Origin: Puccinellia tenuiflora
Lineage: Eukaryota; Streptophyta; Magnoliopsida; Poales; Poaceae
Direction of reading: 5' to 3'
NCBI GenBank assembly: GCA_012064385.1
Contig: QRDG01000921.1
Span: 124,001-188,000 of the forward strand
Length of the DNA stretch: 64,000 bases
The position numbers and the translations under genes were made by a program. Shown here one piece after another: positions 41,940-53,739 of this stretch (position 1 is the first letter of the stretch; every line of letters starts with the position of its first letter). The notes under the pieces are model-generated. The model did no database searches, was not told the DNA's origin, and was given only the letters and a program-made list of their open reading frames with translations.

Positions 41940-42840
41940 AGAAAGAGAAGACAGAGGACTCCTCTGTGCACGAGTTTCTAGAAGATGTCGTTGGACAGTG
42001 ACCTATGACATCTTCGAGGGGCTCGGCATAGAAGCGTTCTCTCAGTGCTAAGAGGGTTCATACTGTAGTCAAGCTAGTAGGAAAGCGAAGACAGAGGACT
42101 CCTCTATGCACGAGCTTCTCGAAGATGTCGTTGGGCAGTGACCTATGACATCTTCAAGGGGCTCTACATAGAAGCGTTCTCTCAGTGCTAAGAGGGTTCA
42201 TACCGTAGTCAAGCTAGTCGGAAAGCAAAGACAGAGGACTCCTCTATGCACGAGCTTCTCGAAGATGTCGTTGGGCAGTGATCTATGACATCTTCGAGGG
42301 GCTCGGCATAGAAGCGTTCTTTCAGTGCAAAGAGGGTAGTCAAGCTAGTCGGAAAGCGAAGACAGAGGACTCTATGCACGAGCTTCTCGAAGATGTCGAT
42401 GGGCAGTGACCAATGACATCTTCGAGGGGCTCGGCATAGAAGTGTTATCTTAGTGCAAAGATGTCAACAAAATAAGATACACATGTGTGCCAAGTTTGAG
42501 AACACTCATACATAAAGTGTTTAATATATTATTACACATAACCAGCATCCCCATCTAGCGTATGTCCCTTGCTACCAACCGGGACTAAAGGTGAAGATAA
42601 GACACACATATCAACGCTCCTTTAGTCCCGGTTCCAGCTACCAACCGGGACTAAAGGTGAAGAGTTGCCCTAATCTTTTACCTATAAGTACCCACCATGA
42701 GGAGGAAGAGGAAGAACAAGAGCATGACAACAGCAGAAAGAGAAGACAGAGGACTCCCCTATGCACGAGATTCTCGAAGATGTCGTTGGGCAGTGACCTA
42801 TGACATCTTCGAGGGGCTCGGCATAGAAGCGTTCTCTCAG
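41940..42840 (+). ncRNA. Five tandem miRNA-like hairpins (candidate small-RNA precursor)
   Basis: A 140-bp unit (landmark AGACAGAGGACTCCTCT at 41948, 42088, 42228, 42359, with a displaced copy at 42744) carries an inverted repeat. The arms are 41964-41989/42007-42031, 42104-42129/42147-42171, 42244-42269/42287-42311, 42372-42397/42415-42439 and 42759-42784/42802-42826. In the third unit 23 bp pair (blocks of 6, 5 and 12 bp) with a one-base bulge and a 2x2 internal loop. The terminal loop is 17 bases. The array is convergent with the transposase gene whose stop is at 42916. The precursor role is an inference. The repeats themselves are plain. Confidence 0.55.
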
Positions 42841-42915
42841 TACTAAGAGGGTTCATAAATTGTTTAATATATTATTATACATAACCAGCATCCCCATCTA
42901 GCATATGTCCCTAGC

Positions 42916-45900
42916 TTATGATCGCGTCGGCCGTAACCATGGGGCATCTTCATCATTTAACACGATGCTTGGGTCATCCTTCACTGCGAAGGGAGGAATT
43001 TCATGAAACTTATCATAATCTTCTGACATGTCTGTCTTGTCCTCCACTCCCACGATGTTTCTTTTCCCTGAAAGAACTATGTGGCGCTTTGGCTCATTGT
43101 CTGATGTATTCGCTTGCTTATCTTTTCTTTTTCTCGGTTTGGTAGACATGTCCTTCACATAGAAAACCTGAGCCACATCTTTGGCTAGGACGAATGGTTC
43201 TTCTCTGTACCCAAGATTGTTGAGATCCACTATTGTCATCCCGTATAGCTTGTCTACCTTTACCTCGGCGCCTGTCAGCTTGACCCACTGGCACCGAAAC
43301 AAAGGGACTTTAAAAGAAGGTCCATAGTCAAGTTCCCATATCTGCTCTATGTAACCATAATATGTGTCCTTTTGCCCTTTATTGTTTGTTGCATCAAAAC
43401 GGATACCACTGTTTTGGTTGGTGCTCTTTTTATCTTGGGCGATCGTGTAAAATGTATTTCCATTTATCTCGTACCCTTGGAAAGTCAATATAGTAGAAGA
43501 TGGTGACCTGGCCAACCAGTACAGCTCATCTCCAACATCGTTGTCATTCATTAGATGCGATTGCAACCAATTGCCGAAAGTCGCCATGTGGAGCCGTAAA
43601 ACAAAGGAGTTAGTCTGCCCCGGGTTTTTGGAGCGTACAATATTCTTGTGTTCCTCGATGTACGGAGCCACCAAGATGGAATTTTGTAGAACTTTCTAGT
43701 GTGCCTGAGTGAAAGAATGCCCGTCCCTACATATCATTGTCTTCTTTCCGACCGTGCCTTTTCCACTCAGTCTCCCCTCATGCCGCGATTGAGGAGGACC
43801 AATCATCTTAAGGTCAGGAAGAAAGTCAACACAAAACTCAATGACCTCCTCTGTTCCGTATCCCTTGGCGATGCTTCCTTCTGGCCTAGCACGGTTACGA
43901 ACATATTTCTTTAAGACTCCCATGAACCTCTCAAAGGGGAACATATTGTGTAGAAATACAGGACCGAGAATGTAAATCTCTTCGACTAGGTGAACCAGGA
44001 GGTGCGTCATAATATTGAAGAAGGATGGTGGGAACACCAACTCGAAACTGACAAGACATTGGACCACATCATTCTGTAACCGTGGTAGATCTTCTGGATT
44101 GATTACCATTTGAGAGATTGCATTGAGGAATGCACATAGGTTCACAATGGGTACTCGAACATTATCCGGTAGAAGCCCCCTCAATGCAACCGAACGCAAT
44201 TGCGTCATAATCACGTGGCAGTCATGAGACTTTAGGTTTTGGAACTTTTTCTCTGCCATATTTCTTATTCTTTTATATTCGATGAGAAGCCAGACGGGAC
44301 CTTGATACTGCTCAGGCATTCAAAAAAGATTTCCTTCTCTGCTTTGGTAAGAGCGTAGCTGGCAGGACCTCGAAACCGTTCTGGATGCAGGCCTTCTGGG
44401 TCTTTCATATGTTGCTGGTCCTGCCGTGCTTCCGCTGTATCTTTTTTCTTCCCATACATGCCCAAAAAGCCTAGCAGGTTCACGCAAAGATTCTTCGTCA
44501 CATCCATCACGTCAATTACTAAGCGGACCTCTAGGACTTTTCAATAGGGTAGCTCCCAAAATATAGATTTCTTCTTCCACATGGGCGCGTGTCCGGTAGA
44601 AGCGTCATTCGGAATAGATTGACCGCCAGGTCCCTTTCCAAATATTACTTCTAGGTCCTTGACCATACCAAATATATCATCACCAGTACGTTCCGTAGGC
44701 TTCGGCCGGTGATCTGCCTGATCATTTAAATGCTTGCTTTTCTTTCTTAAGGAATGCTTGGCCGGAAGAAATCGACGATGCCCCGGGTATACATTCTTCT
44801 TACAATGTTCCAAATATATACTTTCAGTCTCATCTAAACAGTGTGTGCATGCATTGTACCCCTTATTTGTCTGTCCTGAAAGGTTACTGAGGGCAGGCCA
44901 ATCATTGATTGTTACGAACAACAACGATCGTAGGTCAAATTCCGTTTGCTATCCCACACACGTACACCAGGTTTGTCCCACAACTGTAAAAGTTCATCAA
45001 CTAATGGCCTCAGGTACACATCAATATCATTGCCGGGTTGCTTCGGGCCTTGGATGAGCACTGGCATCATAATGAATTTCTGCTTCATGCACAACCAAGG
45101 AGTAAGGTTATAGATGCATAGAGTCACGGGCCAGGTGCTATGACTGGAGCTCTGCTCCCCAAAAGGATTCATTCCATCTGTACTTAGACCAAACCTTAAG
45201 TTCCTTGCATCACCTGCCAAATCTTCGAACTCTCTGTCGATCTTTCTCCACTGCATCTCATCAGCGGGATGTCTCAACATCCCGTCTGACTTACGTTCCT
45301 CTTTGTGCCATCGCAACAACTTGGCATGCTCTTTGTTTCTGAACAAACGTTTCAACCGTGGTATTATAGGAGCATACCACATCACCTTGGTAGGAACCCT
45401 CTTCCTAGGGCGCTCGCCCTCAACATCACCAGGGTCATCTCGTCTGATTTTATACCGCAATGCAGTGCATACCGGGCATGCATTCAAATTCTCGTACTCC
45501 TGACCGCGGTACAGGATGCAGTCATTAGGGCATGCATGTATCTTCTGAGCCTCTAAACCTAGAGGGCAGACAACCTTATTTGCTTCATACGTACTGGCGG
45601 GCAATACGTTATCCTTAACCATATTTTTCATCATTTTCAGCAATTTTTCAAATCCGGAGTTAGATAGACCACACTTTGCCTTCCATCGCAGCAATTCCAG
45701 TGTGCTACCCAACTTTTTCAGACCATTTTCGCAATTTGCGTACAACGACTTTTTGTGATCCTCTAACATGTGATCCAACTTCTCCCTCTCCTTTTCACTT
45801 CCGCAGTCTCTCCGTGCATCAGCAATGGTCCGACCAAGATCATCAGCGGGCTCATCATGTGCCTTTTCTTCAGCTTCCCCCATGAAAGTATCACCGTATT

Positions 45901-46185
45901 CAGGGGGATAATTGTCACCATCCCTTCATCTTCATTGTCTTCCATTATAACCTCTCTCTCTCCGTGCTTGGTCCAACAATTATAGCTAGGCATGAAACCG
46001 GACCGAAATAGGTGGCTGTGAAGGATTTTTGAATCAGAGTAATCCTTCTGATTCTTATAGACACTACATGGACAGAATACAAAACCATTCCGCTTGTTCG
46101 CATCAGCCACATGGAGGAAATCATGCATGCCATTAATGAACTCGCCAGAGCGTCGGTCAGTAGTGTACATCCATTGTCGGGGCAT
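42916..46185 (-). pseudogene. CACTA TNP2-type transposase, decayed
   Basis: Starts MPRQWMYTTDRRSGEFINGM (46185, after a splice-acceptor-like TGCAG). An N-terminal transposon-associated region (GFVFCPCSVYKN) is followed by the Transposase_21/tnp2 core (CPNDCILYRGQEYENLNACP, LRFGLSTDGMNPFGEQSSSH, LFVTINDWPALSNLSGQ). A DUF4218-like part follows (KSHDCHVIMTQL, NMFPFERFMGVLKKYV), then a DUF4216-like part (YYGYIEQIWELDYGPSFKVP) and a charged tail (ending 42916). Lesions: frame changes near 45930, 44940 and 44270; in-frame TGA 44543-44541 (replacing a conserved Trp) and TAG 43698-43696. The family cuts CACTA ends. This copy cannot make an active enzyme. Confidence 0.88.
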
Positions 46186-46440
46186 CTGCATTATTATATA
46201 AGTATATATCAAACGCAATCACGATGCTAAAATTAGTAATTGCTTTAAACACTCATAAGTTATTTTAATGCTATAAACACAACAAAACACTAATGGTAGC
46301 GCGCGTTGGGCTGAACAAAATCGCAGCTTCAATTTTACTGCTTTTTTATTTAACACTAATACATCTCAAATAATCCAGATAATAAAACAATAATATCAGA
46401 TAATATCACTTATACATCTCAAATATTACCACTCGCCCAA

Positions 46441-46893
46441 TCAAACTGGGCGTTGACCCTCGGGTCCTGAGGCACGGGTGTTGAATACCCAAAGAGAAGG
46501 AACCATCACAGGATCATAGCTCGGGTGAGATCCCTGAAGAAACTGCCAGGTATTAGAGAACCCGGTTTCCAACGCAATCATATATCGACAGACGTGCTCG
46601 TCCTCCTCCCTGACACGGCGATGCACCACCTCCTCGGGGGCCGGCTCCCTCTGCACCGATCGTGGCCCATGCGACTGCCACCTAATAAGCTCCGGGTCAA
46701 CGACGAGACCCTGATTCCTCACCAAGCTACGATTCCCAGAAGGTAGCACCTCCCAGTGCCAGCCCGGCGGAGCCCAGTCCCGGACATTCCCGCCGGAGCC
46801 CAGTCCTTTGTCGTTGCGGATAAGTCGAAGATGAGGACGCATTGTTGCCGAAAACAAATTCCTATGAAAAAATATTCCTATGAAACTAAACAT
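46441..46893 (-). CDS. Small conserved CACTA-associated ORF (WAPPGWHWEVLPSG protein)
   Basis: A 150-codon frame contains NVRDWAPPGWHWEVLPSGNR, QREPAPEEVVHRRVREEDEH and YDPVMVPSLW. The ORF at 60385-60768 is clearly homologous (VRDWAPPGWHWEVLPSGTRS, QREPASEEVVRRRIKEEDEH, YDPVRVPSLW). That argues the sequence is or was coding. The product is Trp/Arg-rich with no domain I recognise. In this element it lies between the right terminus and the transposase, on the same strand. It could be an upstream exon of the transposase transcript rather than a separate gene. Confidence 0.5.
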   Translation of the reverse strand: MFSFIGIFFHRNLFSATMRPHLRLIRNDKGLGSGGNVRDWAPPGWHWEVLPSGNRSLVRNQGLVVDPELIRWQSHGPRSVQREPAPEEVVHRRVREEDEHVCRYMIALETGFSNTWQFLQGSHPSYDPVMVPSLWVFNTRASGPEGQRPV

Positions 46894-47107
46894 AATCTAT
46901 TTTCTGCTAACACTAAATTTTTAACCCAATTTTTACTAACACTATTTTTTGCTAATTTTTGTTAACACTAATTTTCTAATCCAATTTTCTGGTAACACTA
47001 ATTTTCTAACCCAATTTCTAACTAGTATTATTATGGCACAAATTATCCTTGAAGTTAGCAAAAATTTAGGTTAAAAACTAGTGTTAACAAAAATTATCCT
47101 AATTTGG

Positions 47108-47248
47108 TTAGCAGAATTGGGAAAGATTCCAGGAACTGTCAAATTAGAAACCGCTAATGGAATTACATATGATGTGGGACATCATATGTAATCCTATTAG
47201 CGACTTCTAATTTGACAGCTCATGAAGTCTTTCCCAATTTTCTGCTAA
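47108..47248. repeat. Long foldback (about 68-bp arms, 3-base loop)
   Basis: The left arm 47108-47175 (TTAGCAGAATTGGGAAAGA to TACATATGATGT) and right arm 47179-47248 are inverted copies at roughly 85-90% identity around GGG. A weaker continuation extends to about 47055 and 47300. It sits in the AT-rich stretch between the small ORF and the right terminus. Confidence 0.88.
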
Positions 47249-47749
47249 CACTAATTTTTTAACCCAATTTTTGCTAACACTATTTTTTGCTAATTTTTGT
47301 TAACACTAGTTTTCTAACCCAATTATCTGGTAACACTAATTTTCTAACCCACCTAAATCATATATTAAATCATCGAGCTAATAAATTTCAAACCTAATTT
47401 TTATTTTCGGCATCATTTCACTCTATTACTTATTATGTTCACAAATATAACACGTTTTTACACAAATTTGTAAAAAAAATTCTATAAAAAATTGTACACA
47501 AAAATTCTATCAATTCTACATCAAATTCTACACAAAAATTCTAACAATTATACACAAATTTGAAAAAAAAACAAAAAATCTCACCTAGGATTTCGCCGGT
47601 GCGGTCGAGGCAGACGGCGCCGGTGATGGCGAAGGAAACGGCGGCGGCGGTGCGACGGTGGTGAGAGGACGACAGAGAGGTGGCGCGCACGGAGAGAGAG
47701 AGAGATCGGAGAGGATTTTCTGGGTCGGGTGCCTTTTATACAGATACAC

Positions 47750-47952
47750 CTTTTAGTCCCGGGTGGTTACACGACCCAGGACTAAAGGTCCCGGAGCCTC
47801 CGGCAGCCTGGCGCAGAGACTTTAGTCCTGGCTCGTAACACGAGCCGGGACTAAAGGTCCCGTTCGGACCGGGACTAAAGGTTGCCACACAATATAGCCG
47901 TTGGAATCGGAATGCTCCGAACCGAAGCCCTAAGCCCTGTTTTCTACTAGTG
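47750..47952 (-). repeat. CACTA element 1 right subterminal and terminal repeats
   Basis: It holds CTTTTAGTCCCGGGTGG, GACTTTAGTCCTGGCTCGTA, CGAGCCGGGACTAAAGG and ACCGGGACTAAAGG, then CCCTGTTTTCTACTAGTG to 47952. The three following bases are GGG. Confidence 0.85.
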
Positions 47953-48074
47953 GGGCCCACCAGTGACATGACACATGGACAACACCAAACTGACATGCAT
48001 GATCCACCACACACGACACTGATGCCGACCAAACTAACATGTGGGTCCCACCACCGACAATAGGGACAAGCGTG

Positions 48075-48190
48075 ACAGGTAGGACCCACAAACTGACATG
48101 CGTGTCCCACCACCGACCTGACAGGTGGGTCCCACAAACTGACATACGGGTCCCACCGCAGACCTGACAGGTGGGTCCCACAAACTGAGG
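48075..48190. repeat. About 45-bp tandem repeat, 2.5 copies
   Basis: GACAGGTGGGTCCCACAAAC with TGACATNCGNGTCCCACC is repeated around 48075-48190. It is noncoding. Confidence 0.75.
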
Positions 48191-48228
48191 GGACAAGTGA
48201 ATAAATCACATATTAAAACTTCACATAC

Positions 48229-48300
48229 GTGCATGGGGATCGAACTCCGGATCTCAAGGTTGCGTGCGCCCAGAGTCCTAGCCACTGGGCCGCCGCGACG
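48229..48300 (-). mobile_element. tRNA-like (possible SINE head)
   Basis: Read on the minus strand, GGCCCAGTGGCTAGG (48291-48277) resembles an RNA polymerase III A box and GGAGTTCGATCCCC (48248-48235) a B box, about 30 bp apart. A matching acceptor stem is absent, so it is not a functional tRNA. A tRNA-derived SINE fragment is the likeliest reading. Its tail and target duplication were not found. Confidence 0.35.
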
Positions 48301-48790
48301 CATTTGACAAATCTCATCAGGTCTTTTATTTCTATATTCTTTAGTTCGTTTTGGAACAAAGCCCGTCCAAAGAAACGAGTTGGAGGCCCAATGCTTGAGT
48401 TGGGCCGGTGGCTATTGGGCTGCTTGGTAGGTCGCGTCATCCAAAGCCATGTCCACGTTTTTTTTTTGTTCTCTCTTTTTCTCTATTTTGAAGAATTCCC
48501 TTTAGGCATCTAATTCAAACCAAAATCATCTCAAAACTTTTTATGAATTGTTCTTAATTAAATTATCTATTTTAAAAACTTGTAAACCATCTTCACTACA
48601 ATTTTAAATTGAAAACATTCAAATGATGCAAAAGGGTTATTTATCATCTTTATGTCGTTTTTAATATTGAAGTTATGATTTGCCAAAATATTCAAATAAG
48701 TCAAGAAAAGATGAAGTGTAAAAATTATAAATATATGACATAATAATTTAGTTTTATAGACAAAATAATGACATAACGTGAAGAATTTCC
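48301..48790. other. AT-rich sequence without recognised features
   Basis: Nothing gene-like was found. There is a GGCCCAATGCTTGAGTTGGG small inverted motif near 48390. Confidence 0.4.
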
Positions 48791-51270
48791 ATTTTTTGTG
48801 GAACAGAGTTACGGTTAGGTTTAGGGTTAGGGTTTATGGTCATGGTTTAGGGTTAGGGTTTACGGTCATGGTTTAGTGTTAGGGTTACACAACTAATTCA
48901 AAAAATAGGAAACCTTCACGTGGCGTCCTTTTATGTGACCTACCACCTAGCCAAAATAACAAATGTGGGGTATGGAAGCTTTTCTCAAAAACCCTTGTAA
49001 AAAATGAGCTAGGAGGTACAAAGATGTATGGCTTTCGACTCAAAGGAGCTAGGGTATGTCCTTTAACATAGCATGTTTTTCGGAATGAGGTCATATTTCA
49101 CACACTCATGTATCTTGGATGTACAAAGATGTATGGCTTTCGACTCAAAGGAGCTAGGGTATGTCCTTTAACATAGCATGTTTTTCGGAATGAGGTCATA
49201 TTTCACACACTCATGTATCTTGGATGTACAACAGTGTTGAGTAAGGGGTTTATGGTTTTCTTTCATTAAAAAACCCATTTTCCATTTTTTTAGTGTCGAA
49301 ACTGGCTTTCTTGTCTACCAAAATGGCTCACCAAAAGCGGACACATCCAAAGGTATAGAAAATAATATACCACTTTATAATTAGATAAAACCTTAGGTTT
49401 GAATATAAAAAGATTCGTAAGTATTTCTAACATTTTATAGAAGTTCCGGCCGATTTAGCTGGAAGTGGGTCCGATTTGAACTACGAGTGTCGCATAGTTT
49501 GGTAATGATTTTTTGTAAAAATAACTTTTTAATCCATAATATGTACTTTCTTTAGAGATCTTTGGAGCTTTTTTTGTGGAACGGAGTTACGGTTAGGTCT
49601 AGGGTTAGGGTTTACGGTCATGGTGTAGGGTTAGGGTTAGGCACAACTAATTCAAAAATAAAAAAATTGGGAAACCCCCACGTGGCGTCCTTTTATGTTA
49701 CCCACCACCTAGGAAAAATAACAAATGTGGGATATGGGATTTTCTTCTCAAAAACCCTTATCAGAAATGAGCTACGAGGTACAAAGATGTATGGCTTTCG
49801 ACTCAAATGATCTAGGGTATGGCCTTTGACATAGCATAGTTTGTCGGAATGAGACCCTATTTCGAACACTCGTGTATCTTGGACGTAGAACATTGTTGAA
49901 TAAGGGGTTTAGGGTTTTCTTTCAATAAAAAACCCATTTTCAATTTTTTTTAGTGTTGAAACTGGCTTTTTTGTTAAGCGTCTACTAAAACGGCTCACCA
50001 AAAGCGGAACATCCAAAGGTATAGAAATAATAGACCATTTTATAAGTACAAAGCACCTTGGGTTTGAGTATAAAGTATTCGTAGGTATTTCTAACATTTT
50101 ATAGAAGTTCCTGCCGATTTAGTTGGAAGTGGGTCTGATTTGAACTAAGAATGTCGCATTGTTTGGTCGTGATTTTTTGCAAAAATAACTTTTAAATCCA
50201 CAGGATGTACTTTCTTTAGAGATCTTTGGCGCTTTTTTGTGGAACGGAGTTACTGTTAGGTCTAGGGTTAGGGTTTACGGTCATGGTTTAGGGTTAGGGT
50301 TAGGCACAACTAATTCGAACAAAATAAAAAAAGGAAAACCTTCACGTGGCGTCCTTTTATGTTACCCACCACGTAGGAAAAATAACAAACATGGGATATG
50401 GAAGTTTTTCTCAAAAAACCTTATCAGAAATGAGCTACGAGGTACACAGATGTATTTTTTCGACTTAAATGAGCTAGGGTATGACCTTTAACATAGTATA
50501 GTTTGTCAGAATGAGGTCATATTTCACACACTCATGTATCTTGGATGTAGAACATTGTTGAATAAGGGGTTTAGGATTTTATTTTAATAAAAAATCAATT
50601 TTTTTTATGTTTCAGTGCCGAAACTGTTTTTTTTTTTTGTGTGAAGCGTCTACCAAAACAGCTCAACGAAAGCGGAATATCCATAGGTATATAAAATAAT
50701 AGACCACTTTATAAGTACATATCACCATGGGTTTGAATATAAAAACATTTGAAGGCATTTCTAACATTTTATAAACAGTTCTCGACGATTTCATTGGAAG
50801 TGAGTCCGATGTGAACTACGAGTGTCGCATAGTTTGGTCGTGATCTTTTCAAAAACCATTTTTAGATTAACAATATGTACTTTCTTTAGAGATCTTTGGC
50901 GCTTTTTGCTGGAACGTAGTTACGGTTAGGTTTAGGTTTGGGGTTTAGGGTTAGGCACAACTGATTCAAAAAAATTAAAAAATTGACGTGACGTCCTTTT
51001 ATATGACCTACCATCTAGGAAAAATAACAAACGTGCGATATGTAAATTTTTCTCAAAACCCTTATTAGAAATGAACTACAAGGTACAAAGATGTATGGTT
51101 TTCGACTCAAATGACCTAAGGTATGGTCTTTAACATAGCATAGTTTGTCAGAATGAGGCCATATTTCACACACTCGTGTATTTTGGATATAGAACAATGT
51201 TGAGTAAGTGGTTTTCTGTTTTCTTTTAATATAAAACCCATTTTTCATTAGTGTTGAAACTGGTTTGTTT
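48790..51270 (+). repeat. About 665-bp tandem array with telomere-like motifs, nearly four copies
   Basis: The landmark GAAC-GAGTTACGGTTAGG lies at 48801, 49579, 50242 and 50912. Later spacings are 663 and 670 bp. The first unit is longer because it contains a direct 106-bp duplication (GTACAAAGATGTATGGCTTT at about 49016 and 49122). Each unit contains GGTTAGGGTTTACGGTCATG and TTTAGGGTTAGGGTTA-like sequence, related to the plant telomere repeat TTTAGGG. It is noncoding and apparently internal to the next CACTA element. Confidence 0.9.
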
Positions 51271-51275
51271 TAGAT

Positions 51276-53481
51276 ATAGCCCAGCTACATGCTCCATTGA
51301 TGAACCTAACCGTGAAGGTGGCGATCGGCGTAGTCTTACCTCCTGTACCTAATGGAACTTACCATTCCTCTCCGATTCCAGATGGTTATGCTGTTGTCGC
51401 AGTGGATGAAGTTGTAAAGGGATTTGAGGACCTGGAACTTGACTACCCTACAGGTGAAGGGGAGACTTCACTGAGAGGTGGCAGAAAAACTACTATTCTG
51501 TGGCGGAAGGAAAACATTGTGCTTCCAAATTGGAAGCCAAGGCCACCGTCTCCGCCGCCTCATCCGTCTCCGCCACCTCCGCCGTCTCCGCCGCGTCAGC
51601 CATCTCCGCCGCGTCAGCCATCTCCACCACGTCAGCCATTTCCGCCGCCTCAGCAGAAACATCCATCTCCGCCGCCTCAGCAGAAACAGCCATCTCCGCC
51701 GCCTCAACCACGGGTTCTAAAGCGGAAGAGCACCGCCGGCGCCGCTCTGGCGGCTAGTGCTACAGCTCCAAGTGAATCCTCAAAGAAGAAAGCGCTGCTC
51801 CTGCCAAGAAGTTAGTTTACGACCTGACAGATGAGGAACTTGTCATAGTAGTAAACGCGGATGTGGCATGCCAGTTAGCACCGAAACGGCCCCCGACTGA
51901 GCCGAAAATAGATCCGGCAAAAGTGAAGAGAACATTGGAAAACCTGAGGCGACCAACGGCTGAGGAAACGCTACCGGACTACGACCGCTCTATTATGAAG
52001 TCACGTAGAGCTCAGAAGGAGCGGGTGCGTGCAAGCGAGAGAAAAGTACCCCAGCTCGGAGAACAGGAAAACCAATCGTGCCCCCCGCTCAATGTGTTTT
52101 CCGATATCCCTTATGATTCGGAATATACAAAACTAATGAGAGAAGCGGCCGATAATCTTGGGGTGTCTTTGGTTGAATACTTAGACTCTATGTAAGAGTA
52201 TCCCATGGCTGAGCCATGCAAATACAAATACAAGCACGGGAAGCCTCTTGTCAGACCTGACGAGGTCCCGAATCTACCTACAAAAATGCGAAGATTGCAT
52301 CAGTGGTACATGGAAGAAGCAAAGAAAGGGACAAACTGGCTCATTTTAGGAATTAAAGATGAGCATTTCTTGCGTGGAAAAGCCGAGGTCCAAATTGAAT
52401 TTAAAGAATTATTTCAGTTATTCAATCTAGACGCCATCGAAAAATCTATCGTCAGTGCCTATTGTCTGTAAGTATTTTTTCTGTAATTAAGTCTGTAGCT
52501 CAGCTTGTTCATTGCATGTATAATTATCCTCACTCTATTATACAGATTGAAGATTCTCGAATGCAAACAAGGACGAATCTATGACATTGGGTTCGTTGAC
52601 CCACATGTCGTTCATGGACATAACATAAAATATAAAACCAAGGAAATGGAGGACGCATTCGTACAGGCGTTAAGGAGACAGGAAACCAAAAGGGAAATAC
52701 TATTTTCTTACAACTTCGGGTGAGTGTTACTGTCTTATATACATTCTATTCGCTTACTCGATGTTAAGTGTAATTGACGAGTTATGCGTGCGCAGGTTCC
52801 ACTATATTCTGCTAATCATTACTCCTGATAAAGGACTAGTGTACAAGTCATGGACCCGCTACGTAATGAATCTGAGAAGTGGAAGGACTTGAGTGAAATG
52901 CTCCAGAGGTAATTTCAATCATTATGGCAATATATCGGCAACTTTCGTTCATTTCCTGGTATCTAGTAATTAATAAGTCATTTATTCATTTTCTTTGCCT
53001 GCCAGGGCTTAGAAACGGTTCACTAGCATGGGCTCCGGGAGAGTGGAAAGAGCAGCTTGAATTTGAAGAACTAAGTGTAAGTAGTACTAGCTAGACCCAC
53101 GCATCTATTTGATTGTACTTTTAATAACATTATCATGCTTGATTATTATTTTGATTGAACTTTGTTCTCGTAAAGTGCCCGATGCAGCGATCCGGGAATA
53201 ATTTATGTGTATTCTATGTCCGCGAGTTCATTCACGAGACGACCTGTGAGAGGGGCAGAATCTTAAAACAGCTTCGAGTACGTTCAAAATATTATTTCCA
53301 TCAATTGTGTTGAGATTCATTTAGATATATATATATACATTGACCCCCTAGTTTAAATTAGATCGAACGGATGCGGGACGGGCTCCTACCAAAGGAACGC
53401 CTGCGAGCAATTCAAGAGGAGTTGGCGGCATTCTTCTTAGATCACGTCATATCTAAAGACGGAGAATATTATCCCTACTAG
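51276..53481 (+). pseudogene. CACTA element 2 Ulp1-type (C48) protease gene, decayed
   Basis: Parts are about 51276-52467, 52546-52719, 52795-52908, 53006-53076, 53176-53277 and 53362-53481, with GT-AG borders that match the copy at 55046-58880. Order: DUF8039-like domain (MNLTVKVAIGVVLPPVPNGT), proline-rich repeats (PPRQPS, PPQQK), a basic segment (CQLAPKRPP), KILECKQGRIYDIGFVDP, then the C48 core FHYILLIITPDKG (His), VMDPL (Asp, other frame) and QRSGNNLCVFYV (Gln, Cys). Lesions: frame change near 51795, TAA 52193-52195, frame change near 52846, TAG 53010-53012 (Trp in the paralogue) and another frame change near 53030. The N-terminal 400 or so residues are absent. Ulp1-like domains cleave SUMO-type conjugates in cells. 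Their job in CACTA elements is unknown. Confidence 0.78.
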
Positions 53482-53739
53482 TAGTGATCGTAAGAGATAT
53501 TGTATATATTGTATATCTATGGTACTATATATGTAATAGGTTCGACTGCAAGAGGACGAAGAAATAGGTCACACTTTGATCTTATATTTATGACGATGTT
53601 GTGTAATGGTTCCTTCTTTGTTGTATATATGTAGTACCGTCGAATTGGATGCAAAACCTTAACCCTAAAAAGGAAAACAATAAACTAAAAAAATTGAAAC
53701 GAAAAACAGTAAAAGAACCCCTAAACCCTAAATCCGGCA

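Larger units (their letters stand above)
41776..47952 (-). mobile_element. CACTA element 1 (left end cut by the LTR retrotransposon)
   Basis: The right terminus reads CCCTGTTTTCTACTAGTG, ending at 47952, the reverse complement of CACTAGTAGAAAACAGGG. Subterminal repeats in both orientations lie at 47750-47900 (TTTAGTCCCGGG, GAGCCGGGACTAAAGG). A TNP2-type transposase runs on the minus strand. The left side keeps subterminal repeats (CTTTAGTCCCGGCTCCAGCT at about 41825 and a near-copy at about 42620). The terminal CACTA is missing because the retrotransposon abuts at 41775/41776. Confidence 0.85.

Noticed and set aside
48235..48300. A functional tRNA gene on the minus strand
   Set aside because: The A and B boxes are present, but no acceptor stem pairs and the anticodon arm is not credible, so it is listed only as tRNA-like.
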